From: Symbiodinium kawagutii
Lineage: Eukaryota > Sar > Dinophyceae > Suessiales > Symbiodiniaceae
Assembly (NCBI GenBank): GCA_009767595.1
Contig: VSDK01006478.1
Location: 69,084-133,083, forward strand
Direction: 5' to 3'
Length of the DNA: 64,000 nt
Shown piece after piece: positions 22,585 through 36,300 of this stretch. Under the pieces are notes generated by a model. The model was not told where the DNA came from. It ran no database searches and saw only the letters and a program-made list of their open reading frames with translations. Position 1 is the first letter of the stretch. Each line of letters starts with the position of its first letter. The translations under genes and the position numbers were made by a program.

Positions 22585-25504
22585 CTACAGAAGGAGCGTT
22601 ACTGAGAGGGAAACCACAACGAGGGCATTTGCACCAACAAAAGTGATTGTTTGATTGAGAAAGGATGTTGCCCAGCAATTGTGAGCAAACTCAATCCCAA
22701 GAAATTGTGTTTTTGCTGGGGAAAGACATGACAACTGCCGGGCTCAGAACTTTCATCCATTGATTTCACTTTGGGGGATGCTATGTTGTTGGAGCCTTTG
22801 ACAAGAGGAGATGGGATGACCATGGATCAATCCGCATCAAAATCAACAAACTTCTGCGCTCAGATTTTTTTTTCTGTGAAAACCTGCTCGCTCCTCAACT
22901 CTCCAAGCTGACAGCACTGCCACGAACAAGTCCGGTCCCTTTCTTATTGACATCCACCCCTTGACAAATGATCAGTGACACCGGATTTTGCGGTACACAG
23001 AAGATTCAGAAATCAGAGGTTGCTATTGCAATAATGAATTTCTTGTGACTAGTCTCGGAGAGATGCTGTGCACTGCTACATGTTACTTCTCTTATCGTGA
23101 CAATCCTAAAATTTGGATCCAGATCTCCATCGAATTCTAAATTTCTTCTCCAACCATCTGAAAGCTGGTCCATCATTCGTTTTTTTGAGATGTTGAAAGT
23201 TGCTCGATTTCTTTGAATTTTTATCTGAGAAAAAACGATCTCTAGGAGAATCCGAAACCTGTGGACACGATGGTGCAACGCGCCAGGATCACCAGAAAAT
23301 CTGCTGTACCTTTACCACGTATGGCTGCGACCTCGGCACAAGAATGGACAACGTAGGACCGATAGCCCGTCTGAAAATGTCTCAGTTGGGTCTGGGCAAA
23401 GGGTCTATGTTTGAGTTGGTTGCTATTTGGGCATCCAATTTTCTGTAAGATTGAAGGAGAAGGAAACAAATCAAGAGAGAAACGAACCGGCGCAAGCAAA
23501 GAAAATTGCGAAATGAATGCTGGAGAGCGAAGCACCACAATCCGAGATGTAAACTTCAGTCAAACGAAAACGTGTGTGTGTGTGTGTGCGTGTGTGTCTG
23601 TGCCTGCGTTGGCGCACATGTGCAATGAATAAATACATGAATTAGAAGGACAAACCTAATACAGTATTATATATTTGTCATATTTGTCATATTTGTCATA
23701 TATTGCACACAACGGACGCCGGACAATTAGGTAATGAGTATACCATCCTGACGTTGTCTACTTGAAAATATCAAATTGTTGAACCCAGTTCTCCGTCAAG
23801 GAGTTCAGCCAAGAAGGCAAATCGTTACACTTTTGGTTTGATCAGATTAAAAAAGTGAGTTCGCAAGCAGTCTCACAGCAGGCCAAGAATTCCGGCGTCC
23901 CAAGTACTGCAAATGAAACTCAGAGGCTTGTTGCCAAAAGGCAAAAGCACTACTGTAGATCTGACATTGCAAACTCGTTTCTTAATCAACATGCGCAATG
24001 CAACCTCGACATTTGCAACTCAACTTGCTTCACCATTGTTGATCCTGCTTGGCAACGAAGCATTCCAAGTAAAAGGGTCCTAAGTCTTGGCACAGTACCT
24101 ACTCTTGGGAGATTCTCAGCTTCCAGGAATTCTCCAGGCTTCCGTCCTCACTGGCTCTCCACTTCAACCCTTGTCCTTTCTCGGGCCGCAGCTCGGCCGT
24201 GCGCCAAGAGCATGCCAAAGACAAGAGCTGAAAAAGGCCCCTGAAGCAGTTGGCACATCTTGGCACTTCAACATGCACAAAGGGAGCTAGAAAATGGTAG
24301 AAATGCATCGACAGTAAGGATGGACCCATCGCTTCCAATGCTTGATGATCGATCGTCTCTGTCTCCATCTTTCTCCATCTTCCTCCCTTCTCTCCCTCTC
24401 TTCCTCCGTTCTCACTAACTCACTCACTCAACTCTCTTTCTCTCTCCCTTCTAATAATCGAATTGTTCCATCTCTCTATCTTAGATGGTACTCTGAAGCT
24501 GGCGAACAAATCGCGGGGTCAATTTCTGCCGGCTGCACGCGTAGACATCTTCATTGAAGGCAAAATCTCGGAACCTTGCTTGGTCGGCTTGGTGTTGTGC
24601 TCGAGCCATTCGGAATCCCAGTCACTTCTTGATGGGGAAAATCTCGTTGTGTTTTTTGCAAAAGAATGATTCTCTGCTCAAGGTATCACCCAACTCTAGT
24701 AAACAAGTAGCAAACGGTACTTGAGACACACAAAATTGATACATACCTTATGCGTAGCATATGATCCAACATCAGTACGTAAAATTTCCCTGTGGCAAAA
24801 TCAAAAGAATGACACAGTTTTATCTCAAGTCAAGGGGCATGTCTAGTATGTACGTTCATTATTTCATTGTACTACACTATACCTGTGGTGGACTATACTG
24901 TGCTTTACAGTGCTTTACGATCCTGTGCGGCTATACCACCCTATATCATGCTATACTAATACCATGACAGAAATAGACCCAGCCTTTCCGATCACTTTGG
25001 AAAGCCATGCCCTGTTTGCATCAGGTGCCCGGACTCACCACTTTTGACCAAGGAAAGAAGTGCCTGACGAGGGAAATGTTCTAAGACCCTCTCAGTAGAC
25101 TAAAATTGACATCTATATAGACTAGATATAAACTACAATACAGAGGATGAAGATTGACGAAAATCCATTGTTTTTCCAGTTCCCAAATCACATGGACCAT
25201 TAAAAAGCCGACCCAAGCCTTCACTAGAGAACGAGTGGACCCCGGGAATGACGCAGCACTCCATCTGTTTCTCGGGAGTGATGCTTCATCTGTGATATGT
25301 CCGCATCCTTGTTATTCAAACTGGCTTTCAGGTTCACTGTGACCCGCTCCTTCCTGTCAATGATGCTGAACGCATCAGCTCGGGAGGGCCAATTTCTATC
25401 AAAGACTTCTGCTGCCACCTTGTTTTTGCTCCAATCTGTTTGGCTAAAAGGCTATGACTTGACATGACAACTATGACTTGAAGGTGGCCATGTTTTACTG
25501 ATTT
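22585..25504. other. Intergenic or intronic, only weak exon candidates
   Basis: A minus-strand frame at 23080-23260 (MMDQLSDGWRRNLEFDGDL) and a GC-rich block at 24100-24290 with frames open on both strands could contain exons. Neither has clear splice sites. A (GT)n run lies at 23571-23600. Confidence 0.3.
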
Positions 25505-25796
25505 CTAGACATGCTTCGACCTCTTCCATTTGAGGATTCTGTATGATTCTGTAAGGAGAGCAAGGTTGGCAGGGGCAGGTTGGCGCAGCGCAGTGGACCT
25601 GCGAAAGCGCCGAAAATTTTTGGCAAAAGCAAAAGAGCTGAAAAGTCGGTCTGCTCGACTCAGCTGAGTCTGCTTTGCAGACAGCAGCGGTTCTGGAGCA
25701 ACGTCCATGTTTAGGGTCTCAATGGGTGTTGCAACCAGTGAACTGAGCTCTTGCCATCCAAGGTTTTCTAGAGGTGCTGGTGATGCTCCAATCACC
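25505..25796 (-). CDS. Unknown protein, terminal exon
   Basis: After the acceptor TTTTAG|G at 25796 the minus strand stays open to a stop at 25505. It encodes GASPAPLENLGWQELSSLVA, then a basic segment FAKNFRRFRRSTALRQPAPA, and ends KWKRSKHV. A short upstream exon (about 25867-25903, FDDKQIVRVPQE) has good acceptor and donor sites but its phase does not match this frame. A different frame of the same exon would match and then stop after 25 codons. It lies just downstream of the lipocalin gene. No family recognised; the high basic content suggests nucleic-acid or membrane contact, which is inference. Confidence 0.4.
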
Positions 25797-26325
25797 CTAA
25801 AAGAAGTAGAACATCCGGCGCGCAACAAAGCCCCACAACGCTTAGAGTTGGCTAATCACAACCTCTTGTGGTACTCTCACGATCTGCTTGTCATCGAAAC
25901 CTGAAAGGCTGCCAGGCCGAAGGTGATAACCGTCTTCCAAGGATTCCAAATGATTCAACGTTTGAACGGTCTTTGACACCCACAATCCTCTGTACTGTCT
26001 AAAGAGGGTCATTCAAAAGCTTTTCTCGGAAAATGTTTGTTTGGTCATGTTGGTGGGGAAGCAAAAAAGTGAACCATCTATTGGTATGAGAAAGACATTA
26101 AAATGCCTGGTAGATTGCACGCAAGGGTCCCCAAATCTTACCTGATCAAGTCAGAGTTTGCCGGCATCACTTTTCACCAAAGAAGAAGGATGCTCGTTTG
26201 TTGCAGGATATCATTCATGCAAGACAACTTGGTAAACCAAAATAATCACCTTGATTGCAGACCAACGAAACCAGAAAGCCAACTTGATTAAACTAGTGAT
26301 GCCTATGTCGAAGTCTTGCCATGAA

Positions 26326-29249
26326 TCACTGCCCGCCTAAGCTTCTGCTCTTCGCGATCAGGGCATCCAATTTGCTTTCTTCGATTTGAGGCGTGCGAGC
26401 CATAATCCACAAGTACCGTCGGTCCGGCACCCCAATGATAGTTGTGGAGTAGTCCTGGGGCGACTCTGTTGTGAGGCTCTGAAAGGTCCCAACTGGCTCT
26501 TTGGGACCCACCTTTCAACCACTTTGGAGCTGCAAAACTTGGTAGTGCACTTGGCGGTAGCACGTCCGCAGAACAATCCCCCCGTTTTCTTCCAAGCTCA
26601 ACTTGATCCCTTCATCAGCCGCTCGCAGGGACCTCGGCGCAGTCGACAACCAAGTACTTGAGGCGTAGAGGAATGAAAACTCCTGCGCCAGTTGCGGTGC
26701 CTCAGAACCCGCCTGAGAATAAATTCAAAAGTAATTCAAATGCAGAATGCATTCTTGAGGTCATACCTTTCATCTCTTTCCTACATCATGGTCAAACATT
26801 TTCGGGATCGGTGGATGCCAAGCCACCAACCAGAGTGACGGGGCTGAGCCATGCAAGATATGATGCACTGATAGTTTCATAGGCACCAGATGGTATATCT
26901 CCCATCACAACGGTCAATCAACCAGCATCAGATCCACCCTAGCCTTGCTAATGGTTTTTCTCCGTCCACAACCGGAGTCTGTTCGTATGACAATCAGCTG
27001 ACAGAGCTGTTACGAGAAATACACTGGTAGATCCTGGTAGTGTACTAGTTGTCAGCCAGAGTAGACCCACCTTGTGCTGCCCATAAATGGTGGTACCCGA
27101 AGTATCGTAATCTTTATGCAGTGGAAAAACAAGCAACTTTGGTGGTACACTGTTTATGGGCAAGCACCTATGATGTATCCCTGACTGCAACCCTACTGCT
27201 GTACCCACCATCAACAAAACCAACAGCTGGTTTACAGCTTGCCGCGGCTCGGCGAAGCATCAAAAAAGGTGCCTATCTTCGGAGAAATGGCCCACTGAGT
27301 ACAGGCATCGTTGACCACCTGACATGGTGAAGCAAGGAGCATGACATGCTGAAAATGACCACCCTGCTATAGGCAGGGCAAGACCTGGCAAGACTCAGAA
27401 CATGGGCAAGACCGGGATCACAAAAAGAGAAAAAAACAATCTACACAATTCTTCTTTGGTGACCAAACCCTGCAGCTGTTGGTTAGTAGTAGGTTTTCGG
27501 AATCGGCTTGGCTTGACGTAGTGCACAAGCCTACAGATGCGGTTCTTGAAATCATGGCAAACCTTTGGTCTCTGAGGTGTTGTACTATTTTGCCTATCTC
27601 TATAGATGTATAAGAAGAGAAGAAGCGGAAATAGAACTGTCTGTAGGTTCCTGCGCGTATATGTGCAAGGCCCCAAAGTCTAAGTTTGTTTCAGGGACAT
27701 CTCCCCCTAGGAATTTCTTACAATGGACATCATATGAGCGGCTTCACGCCTTCGCCTTCTTGCGGAAAAAATACTTTTCAGTTTTCACCCACGTGCAGCT
27801 TATTCATGTCTCGAGATACATGTGCAGTAGAATACATGCGCATGAACACCTTTTCGTGTACGCGACATGCATACATCGGGATTGTGTGACCCTTAGCGTC
27901 TTGCCTTGGGGATGCACCTGTGAAAACTGGGTCTGATCGCCTTGAAGGGGAGCCCTCACCAAATTCTCAACTTGCTCCAGCCTCTGCTTTCTGTTGCAGC
28001 AACTTGCTAGACGAGCCCTCGCAACACACGAAAGTACATGGATCATGATGAGCCCCACTAATCTGCACAGTAAAAGTGCAAGTGACATGTCTTTTGCCAT
28101 GTGGATGCAGCTAGTTTACACTGCAAATTCACAAATGTTGAGGCATTTGCGAATATCATGATATTTGCAGTGGTCCAAAGAATAGCAAGGCCCAGAACAG
28201 AAATCAAAACAGCGATGGTCAGGCAATCAATGAGTCTGAAGATGATACAATTACTGTAGCTACTGGAATTAGTTGTTACTGATAGGACCCCCAGTGCAGG
28301 GTTGCGCCTGCTGGTAGGTAAAATCCACCAGAACGGTCTTTCCTGTCAAGTGCGCAGCATCAAGACACGGATTACTATTGCTATTCCCCAAACCAGCACA
28401 GGTAAAAGCATACAGTACACATGTCCCCACCTGGAAACTTGCGCGTCATTCTTCTGATGAGTAGTGATCACCAACTTCCGAGACAATTTTTCACCAACCA
28501 AGTCATGAAGGTTGATACCGAGATGTTTGTCCGTATTGTGAGACTGGAGGGCTGCCCTCTAGCAAGACCCCCCACACTACTACCTGTTTCGTCGAGGCTG
28601 TAGTTCTCGATGTTGTTGGAGGTTCCCTTGTCGAAGAAGGTAGGAATGTTGGCAATCACCTGCCAACAACAAAGTTTGCAGTAGGTTATTTTGCTCAGGA
28701 ATTTACAAGCCCTTGTAACTTTGCTCACTTCATCTGCACTAGGCCCCGCTCTTATTGGCTAGTTGAAGCATTCACCTTTTGGAATATCGACCAGGCGAGC
28801 CGATGTCTGCTGAGCAAAGCCAGAGAAATCCGTTTGGAAATGCATTTTACTCAGAGGGTGAAGACATTGGCTCAAGAGCAAAAATGCAAACACTAGAAAG
28901 AGCTTCGCCGAATTCCAGAAAGTACGTAGAGCTTCTGCTTCGGAGCTCAAAACTTACTGAAAACCCCATGTCTGCTCTGCAACATTTGATCCCGCTTCAA
29001 AAAAATGCATAGTTCAGACTCCAGACTCAGACCATTTCCTTTCAAAAAACCAGTCACCACAAAAAGCAAGTAGAAAAAAGCAAGTAGACGAAGTATACAC
29101 CTTTGAGGAAGACCGTCAGTCAGCAATTCCTAAGCTGACCAGGGAGGGCATTCAGGGCAGCCCTGAACCATTTCGAGCCCAGAAACGTACCACTTGCCCA
29201 TGAACTTTGGCAGTTCCTCGGCGACGACATTGGAAAATAATCTCCCCAT
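26326..29249 (-). CDS. Lipocalin (bacterial Blc / apolipoprotein D-like family)
   Basis: Seven exons on the minus strand give a 161-aa protein: 29187-29249, 28584-28659, 28289-28342, 27850-27917, 27273-27318, 26633-26682 and 26326-26454. All six junctions are phase-compatible. All six acceptors read AG|G, five donors are GT and one (after 27273) is GC. The start MGRLFSN precedes the lipocalin signature FMGKWYVIANIPTFF (the GxW motif at residues 18-20), then ENYSLDETGKTVLVDFTY. Later come QWAISPKIGVFIP and YLVVDCAEDYSTTIIGVPDR, and the C-terminal YLWIMARTP, whose Arg is the conserved lipocalin cluster-3 residue. Family knowledge gives an eight-stranded barrel carrying small hydrophobic ligands, often at membranes. 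No signal peptide is seen; MGxxxS at the start allows N-myristoylation. It follows the dehydrogenase gene on the same strand. Confidence 0.88.
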
Positions 29250-29620
29250 TGTGAACGTTCTCGAGTTTCATTTCCGTGACCCTTGTTCTCGTATTCACAA
29301 CATCTGTGTAAGTCGGGTTATCTACATGTAGTTGCATGCAGCCTGCAAGGTCTGCTTTGCAATTTGGATCATGTTGGCCTACTCATAAACATGTTGAATA
29401 AGCGGCCGTGGTAAACCTTGTTTGATCCCATTGTGTTGGTTGCTCGATAGGAATCCAGCGTGGGTTGTGTCAATCTCCGACCAGGTAGTATCATATAATC
29501 CCAACAAGCAACCACAGCTACGGGTTCGAGGCTAAAGAGCTGCATTTCAACAACTTGATACTGGGATGATGGAAAAAAAACGGAAAGTGCCTGTTGCAAA
29601 AACAAGTTTCAAAGAGACAT

Positions 29621-29691
29621 TTTGAAAGCTCTCCAAAGAGCTACATTTCAAACACTTTGAAAGCTCTCCAAAGAGCTACATTTCAAACAAC
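29621..29691 (+). repeat. Direct repeat, two copies of ~36 bp
   Basis: TTTGAAAGCTCTCCAAAGAG followed by CTACATTTCAAACA occurs twice in tandem with almost no change. Confidence 0.85.
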
Positions 29692-29958
29692 TCTCACTTA
29701 GATCCCTGTCCATCCCACCAAACCAATTGAGGAATGATTCAAGAACTCCGTCCTTTCACTTTTGTCAGCGATCATGTTTCCGTTGACGAACCATGAGCTG
29801 ATGCGTGACATTGGCAAAGTAATGGGCGCCCTCTCAATCTGCCGGTCAGACACCACACACCAACAACAAGCGCAGTCAAAACAATCAACGAGCAAGAAAA
29901 AATTAGCAATAAGAATCAACAATCAGCAGCCAACAAACAAACAACTGCTAGTATTCAC

Positions 29959-30107
29959 CGGGCCAGGCATCGATCGATTGCTCCATAGCAGTCAACGGCG
30001 CACTGGCCACTCGCGTGGCGCTGTCCCGGCGGCCGTTGGCCCAGTCCTGATGCAGGATGCGTCGTGTGAGGTAAACGGGATGGGTCAACAAGGGAGAATC
30101 GATGGTT
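29959..30107 (-). CDS. Candidate exon, unknown product
   Basis: The minus strand is open here and ends at the donor GTGAATAC after GGCCCG. It encodes HPVYLTRRILHQDWANGRRD then MEQSIDAWPG. The 5' limit is not fixed. It lies between the last recognised dehydrogenase exon (30.6 kb) and the lipocalin start. It could be a terminal exon of the former, or a separate small gene. Confidence 0.3.
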
Positions 30108-30307
30108 ACTTCTTTGGTTGATGGTTGATGAACCATATCTTTCCGTCTACGGAATTTCAAGAATTGCCCCACGTTCCGTACTTTGGCTTTTTTGGTTGGC
30201 CTTTCGCTCCAACAAGTTTATGTGGTCAGCTGAAGCAGTTCTGCTCCCCTTAGTCTGCTCACTATTTTTAGCATGTCTCAACAGGGGTGGCGATATCTTT
30301 AGTACCC

Positions 30308-33300
30308 TCATATTCCCGAATAGATTGGAACTCGAATGAACTGGGATACATTCCAAAGATAGTTCAGTAGGGATAAGCATGGAACTCTGCGATTAAAAAG
30401 ATTGGGAAGAAACACGTAAAAATGGTGTTGATCCATGTCAAAAGTTCCTGGTTGTTCCGCAGATTGAAGCTCCTGGCAGTCGAAGTGACTAAGTCTGACT
30501 AACTTGCTGTGTAGCTGTAGTAGGTGCGATCCTCCCCACTGGCCCCATAGCTTGGTAGTCCCGGGCGTCACCCGCGCCTCCAGCAATCGCATCATGTCCG
30601 CCACCTCACCTGGAGAGTTCTTCGTGGCAGAGCCCTCTGTGAAGAAAGGTCCTGAGGGCAGTCCCGGGCAGTCAGTCTCCAGAACCCAACGACGTCTACA
30701 TACCTCTCCTGTAGATCTATTGATTCTTATGTAGTGTTTTCCGTGGGTATATCATGTTTTATTCATTATCATTATCAAGAGCTGTGGAGGTGATATGTAA
30801 TAGAAGTGCGTATAGATAAGTACATGCATACTCTAAACATATGGATGGATGCATGGGATCGGATGGGATGGGATGGGATGGGATGGGATGAGAAGAGATG
30901 AGACTAGATGAGATTTGATATGATTTGATTTGACAAGATTTGATTAGCTTAACAGCTTAACTTGTCTTTGCTTTGATTAGATTATATAAGATAACGCCAG
31001 ATAAGATTTGATTTGATTTGATTTGGTACGATAGGATAGGATAGGATAGGATAGGATAGGATAGATTTGACAAAAGTTGATTAGCTTAACAGCTTAACCT
31101 GTCTTTGCTTTGATTAGATTAGATGAGATAACGCCAGATAAGATTTGATTTGATTTGATTTGGTACGATAGGATAGGATAGGATAGGATAAGATAGGATA
31201 GGATAGGATAGATTTGACAAAAGTTGATTAGCTTAACAGCTTAAGCTGTCTTTGCTTTGATTAGATTAGATGAGATAACGCCAGATAAGATTTGATTTGA
31301 TTTGATTTGGTAGGATAGGATAGAATAGGATAGATTTGACAAGATTTGATTAGCTTAACAGCTTAACTTGTCTTTGCTTTGATTAGATTAGATGAGAGAA
31401 GGTCAAATAAGATTCGATTTGATTTGATTTGGTAGGATAGGATAGGATATGGTAGGGTAGGGTAGGATAGGATAGGATAGATAGACTAGATCAGATCAGT
31501 GATCAGATCAGATCAGATCAGACAGATAGATGCTGTATGCATCTGAGCACAAGAATTTTGGTACCAGGGTCCGACCTGTAGGCAAAACCCTGGAGTCACT
31601 CCTGCCATGTGCTTGACTTGTGGCTCTCGGTCCAAGTAGAATGCACCACTTTCCAATTTGGAAGCCTCTGCCAGCAACAGCCTCAGAGGCGTGACCCAAC
31701 AAGTGCCTTCAGCAGCTTTCAAGTCGACGGCCAGGCTTCAACTTGATCTCTGGAACCATCCCCGTTGCTGTCATGCTGAGCCATGCCAGGGTCCCAAGAT
31801 GGTCCAAGATGGTCCAAGATGTCCCAAGATGCCATGCAAATCTCACCATCTCCCGGCAAGGTGCCAAATAATTCCTTCAGCACCTTGCCATAAGTTCCGC
31901 AGAGGCTGCAGCCACGACTGACCTGAGAAGTCCAAGATTTTTCTTGTTCACACAAGTTGAATTGAAGTGACACAATCCCAACTATTGTATCTACACCGCT
32001 GGGTCCCGTTCTTGAGCCTGTTCCAGATGCTCTTTGGGAAAACGCCCCAAAAATTACCCACCAGAAGTCAACACTGTCAGCACTCTTCCATCAGTGTGGC
32101 AAGCGGAGATTGAACACAAAGTCTACTGGCCACCAATGCACCTAGTCCATGGTATCCCACTGCTTCAACTTCAGTCTCAGTGGCTGGAACCGTAGGCTGC
32201 ATCCACTCCAGGTGTTGATGTCCAGCCAGGGTGACAACTCACCACTTTCACCTGCACAGTTCCATGTCCATAAAGCCAAGGAGCTTTTCAGCAAAAGAAG
32301 ACAGATACCAAATGCAAAGAAGCACCTTTTCCAATCTTTGAAACTCCTTGCAAGTGCCAAATCAAACAAATCTCAACGATCAAAGCCCAAGATCTTTCAG
32401 CATCTGCACTCTCGTGCTCGGCGGCCTTGGGGTGGCTTTTCGCCCACTCTTCGCACAGAAGGATTTGACCGCGCTTGGCATAGGCATATGCAAACCTCGA
32501 AAGCATGGAGAAGTTCATCTCCTTGTGCTCTCTTCCCTCCTGACTCTCCACCATTTTCGTATTTGGACGGGTCCGGGTTTTGGATAATCCGGTTTGTCAA
32601 CATTATGATAATCATCCACTACTGAAGGATTCCCTGTCAGATCAAGCAATCCACTATGCAGGGATGGCATGAGGCTTTCATAGCCATTCGCGCCCCTTGG
32701 GCTCGAGGTCTGCCCGCACTGAGAACTTGAGGGGTTGGCCTACAGGTGACAATCGACCACTTTGTGCCACAGCCGAATCCACGGGGGCCCATGTTGGCCT
32801 CATGTTACCTATGTTGGGCCCGTTCCTTTTGGGCCTGCCAAAAAGTATGTGTTCAAAAGGCCTCCTCCACACTTCCGGCACATCCAACTTGGATAGATAT
32901 GGTACATTGTTTACACCCGGATGCTTTTCCCGTTGCGGAATGTAGTACCAGCTATCGTTGGTTGCTTGCTGAAAAAGCCTATACTTTTCATGTAGGGGTA
33001 GCTCAACAACCAACCAGATCATCAATAACGGTTCATTAGCAACTATACAGCATTGGTTAAACCGAATCATCAGGCACTCGATCGAAGCTAGAATTTGTTG
33101 GTGAATCTTTTGGAATCCCAAACAATCGTCTAGGCAACGCCACCTCTTTGGGGATCAGTCGTTGCCTTGAGATCCAACCCGGACGTAACTTGACCCATCT
33201 TCTTGCAGACATGCGCGCTGACCATCATACTTGCTGCTGCCTGGCCCAGGATAGTTCTGAGGAACATGCTATGAGGTTCAGAAGATATGAAGTGCTTGGA

Positions 33301-36300
33301 AGGTCTGAAAGAGTCATCACTTGCACAAGAAAACCTCCAGTCTGGCGCGGGCCTGTGCATGTCGCATCCTCCCACTTCGGAAAAGCAGTGTTGTACATGC
33401 CACCACTACTGACCACAACCTCCAGCACTTTCGATGTTCCACAACAAACATCCACAATCACCATGGCTTTTCAATGCTCTTCACATATCTTGAGGACATT
33501 ATTAAGGAAGGCGCGACACTGCTGCGCTTGCGAGACATGTTTTGATCTTGAACTCCCAAGAGACCAAAGCAACCGGTGCAGCATGATTTTGCATTGGAAA
33601 ATGAGAACAAACACTGCATAGATTTGACATTGCTTGGCTAACAATCTTGCAGCCACTTTTCAATATTGTTAGCCTCTCAAGGGTCGTGGGCTTTTAAATC
33701 AGTAAGTGGAGGGAACATGAATGCGTAGATGATGTGTGTGTGTATGAACGTATCGGTGCAATTGTGCAACCAATAATAGATATACATGGCATATCACTCG
33801 GAAAAGGAAGCTTCCAGTATCTTCCAGCTACCTGCACTGAGTGCATTTGACGCTTGCGCCATGTGCTGCCAGGAACCAATCTGGATTCAGGTGTAGCTTC
33901 AAGGCAAGGCATGGCCAACGTGCCCAGGAGGTAAGTGCCTTGGCAGTCCCTGCAACCAGGACATCAGGGGCGTCAGAGTAAGGACTAGGTGAAACCCAAT
34001 GAAAGAACTAAGCAAATTGAATACAGTACTTCAAAGAAAGAAGCTTGATCTTCAAAGGCTATGCCGCCAGCACGGGATTCCCAGTTGAATTCTAGCGAGC
34101 CGAAAAGGAGGGACCCATGTGACACTCAGCCAAGGTGAGGCACCCACTCAACCAGCCACCTTTGGGGATACCAAGTTGCTTCTGCAAGCAGATATGAGTG
34201 GAGACCTTTCAGGACAGGATGCTTTCCTGGTAAAAGAGTGGAACAAAAGTGGTCATTACAATTCTTCCAGCAATTTCCCCAACTGAAGGATTGAGCAAGC
34301 CTCGTGTTCAACCATGTGCTTGTCATTTCTTGTCATTTCGTGTCATTGCTTGTCAGACTCAACAAAACCCTTCGCATGTTGGGTGCCTCGAAGCCGAGGA
34401 GAGCCCTTGCATTTGGAGAACGGGGACCCGCGGGGACCCGCGGGGACCCGCCGGGGCCCCGGCACTGCCCAGGCGCCGAAGAGGAGATGTGCTGCGAAAG
34501 TGACTTCGATCTGCTCCGCGGTCAACGTCTTGGTGTTTGCCAAAGCTCCTAACGGAGCTGCCACTGAGTTGACGAGGGATAGATCTCAACATGGGCTCGA
34601 GCTATGCCATCTGTGCTTAAGTTTTCATGATGGGCTTTGCTGTGCATACATACCATGTTCGTACGTCCAGAAATGTATGCATCGTACACCCAAAACTGTG
34701 CAATCGTGATTGTTTTGGGTGGAGAATCGTTCATTCTTGGGAGTGTCCACCATTTGCGGACAGCTCCAAGGCCCCCCTTGGAAGCCAAGTTCATGACATA
34801 GTCGCTCCGGTATGGAGAGAAAGAGTAATTCACACACCATGTGACTTTGTTCAAGTCAGATCCCCTTCAAATACAGCTCAATGGCAACCAAATTTTTTTG
34901 GGATAAAATTGCTCTCCACAAATTGCAGAATCAAAAATTTGAAGTCCACACGCAAAATCATGTACAATCCAGGCCCTGCGGCCTTGCCTGCATTGCAAAC
35001 CAGACCATTCAAGCGTACGCCATCGGAGCCTGCCATAGGGGCTGCGAACAGGTCTTCAATTCACGGAGTTCTGACAAAACTTGCTGACCAAAGTCTTTCA
35101 AAATGTGTCGCCCAGATCTTTGTGACATCCAGGAGGCAGTTTCTGTGGATGGATAGTCAATCATCTGCAAGGGAGCACCTCCGATGAACCCATTTACCAT
35201 TGTGGGGGATGTTTCACATTGAGAGTAGAGATCGCTTGGCTATTTTGCCATGTTCATAGTTGGCTGTGATATATTGCTTGTGGATTCCGTACTGTCATCA
35301 TCTCCTAGTGTGGACCATGAATGAATCATTATTCAATATTTGGACCGTGGTCTAGTGCCATTATCTATGCATCTTTGGATACCAAACACCAGCCCGCCAA
35401 TGCCATTGAAACCCGTCTAAGGGACACAGCTCAAAATTGCTTCCAGTTGAAGCGGGCCTTCCTTCATTCGATGGGCACAAAACTCATCCCAACAGCGTCT
35501 CGTATCGGCCTGGGAGGGGGAGATTGTTGGAAGTGAGGAAAGTGTGACGAAATCCATGGCATCCCCAAGGGCAATTCCTGCACTCTCTTTTGACTCTGGG
35601 TTGAACCGGTTTAGAACCCTTGTTCTACAGCATAAAGGTTGGTAAGTGCTCAGCTATAGCTTGACATCTTGAAGTTGATATCATTGGTGAGTTGTTCTTA
35701 TTGATCTCTTGTTCATCCTGAGAAAGTCATTCTTCAATTGACACTGTTGATTTCATCTTCCTATAGCTTCTAACTATCTACTTTTCTCGGGAGTGGAACC
35801 CTCCGAAAGCAGACGCTGCCCGTGGCCGAGTGATCCAGAAGCCAAAACCGTCGTGCTACGACATGCTACCCTCGGAACGTGCCATTGCGCTGAATGTTCC
35901 GAAACCCAGAAAACTTGAAGCTGCAGACACACTGGAAAACTCCGAAACCTTGCCCAAAACCGTTGGAGCCCTTCGGAACACGAAACCTGAACCCGCTGAT
36001 TCCAGAACCTTGTCGCACCGGCAGACACAGTCACACCAGAAGACTCCAGAACCCAATTGACTTTGCCACACGAAATTGCGAACCTATCTGGGCAGACCTC
36101 AAAGCAAAGGTTCGCTGAAAAATGAAAAAAATCAACCTCTTAAGAAACAAAGTTGGTTCAATTTGCCGGTCAGTGCCTTGGACTCTGGAAATCATTCGAT
36201 TTTGGTATCATGGACAAGCACAGCATTGGAGAAAAAAACTTCAGAGAAGGGTCCCTCATGCCCCAAAACGCCCTGAGAAAGTGCCCCTATCCGCCTCCAA

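Noticed and set aside
27990..28110. Exon-like frame ending at a GCAAGT donor (SGAHHDPCTFVCCEGSSSKL)
   Set aside because: It lies in the intron between lipocalin exons 28289-28342 and 27850-27917.
28425..28543. Exon-like minus-strand frame (KHLGINLHDLVGEKLSRKL) with good donor
   Set aside because: It falls inside the lipocalin intron between exons 28584-28659 and 28289-28342, whose junction is fixed by phase and by family sequence.
28768..28870. Frame QTDFSGFAQQTSARLVDIPK with GTGAAT donor
   Set aside because: It lies in the first lipocalin intron; exon 1 and exon 2 join directly through the GKWYVIANIP sequence.
28866..28880. TTGGCTCAAG spliced-leader-like decamer at 28868
   Set aside because: A 10-base match with no leader sequence before it, inside a lipocalin intron; expected by chance at this length.
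34549..34854. 101-codon minus-strand ORF with protein-like sequence (NYSFSPYRSDYVMNLASKGG)
   Set aside because: It lies entirely between dehydrogenase exons 34988-35029 and 34477-34548, which join in phase and by homology, so it is intronic on the same strand.
34627..35187. 186-codon plus-strand ORF
   Set aside because: It overlaps dehydrogenase exons on the opposite strand (34988-35029, 35096-35142) and shows no family resemblance.
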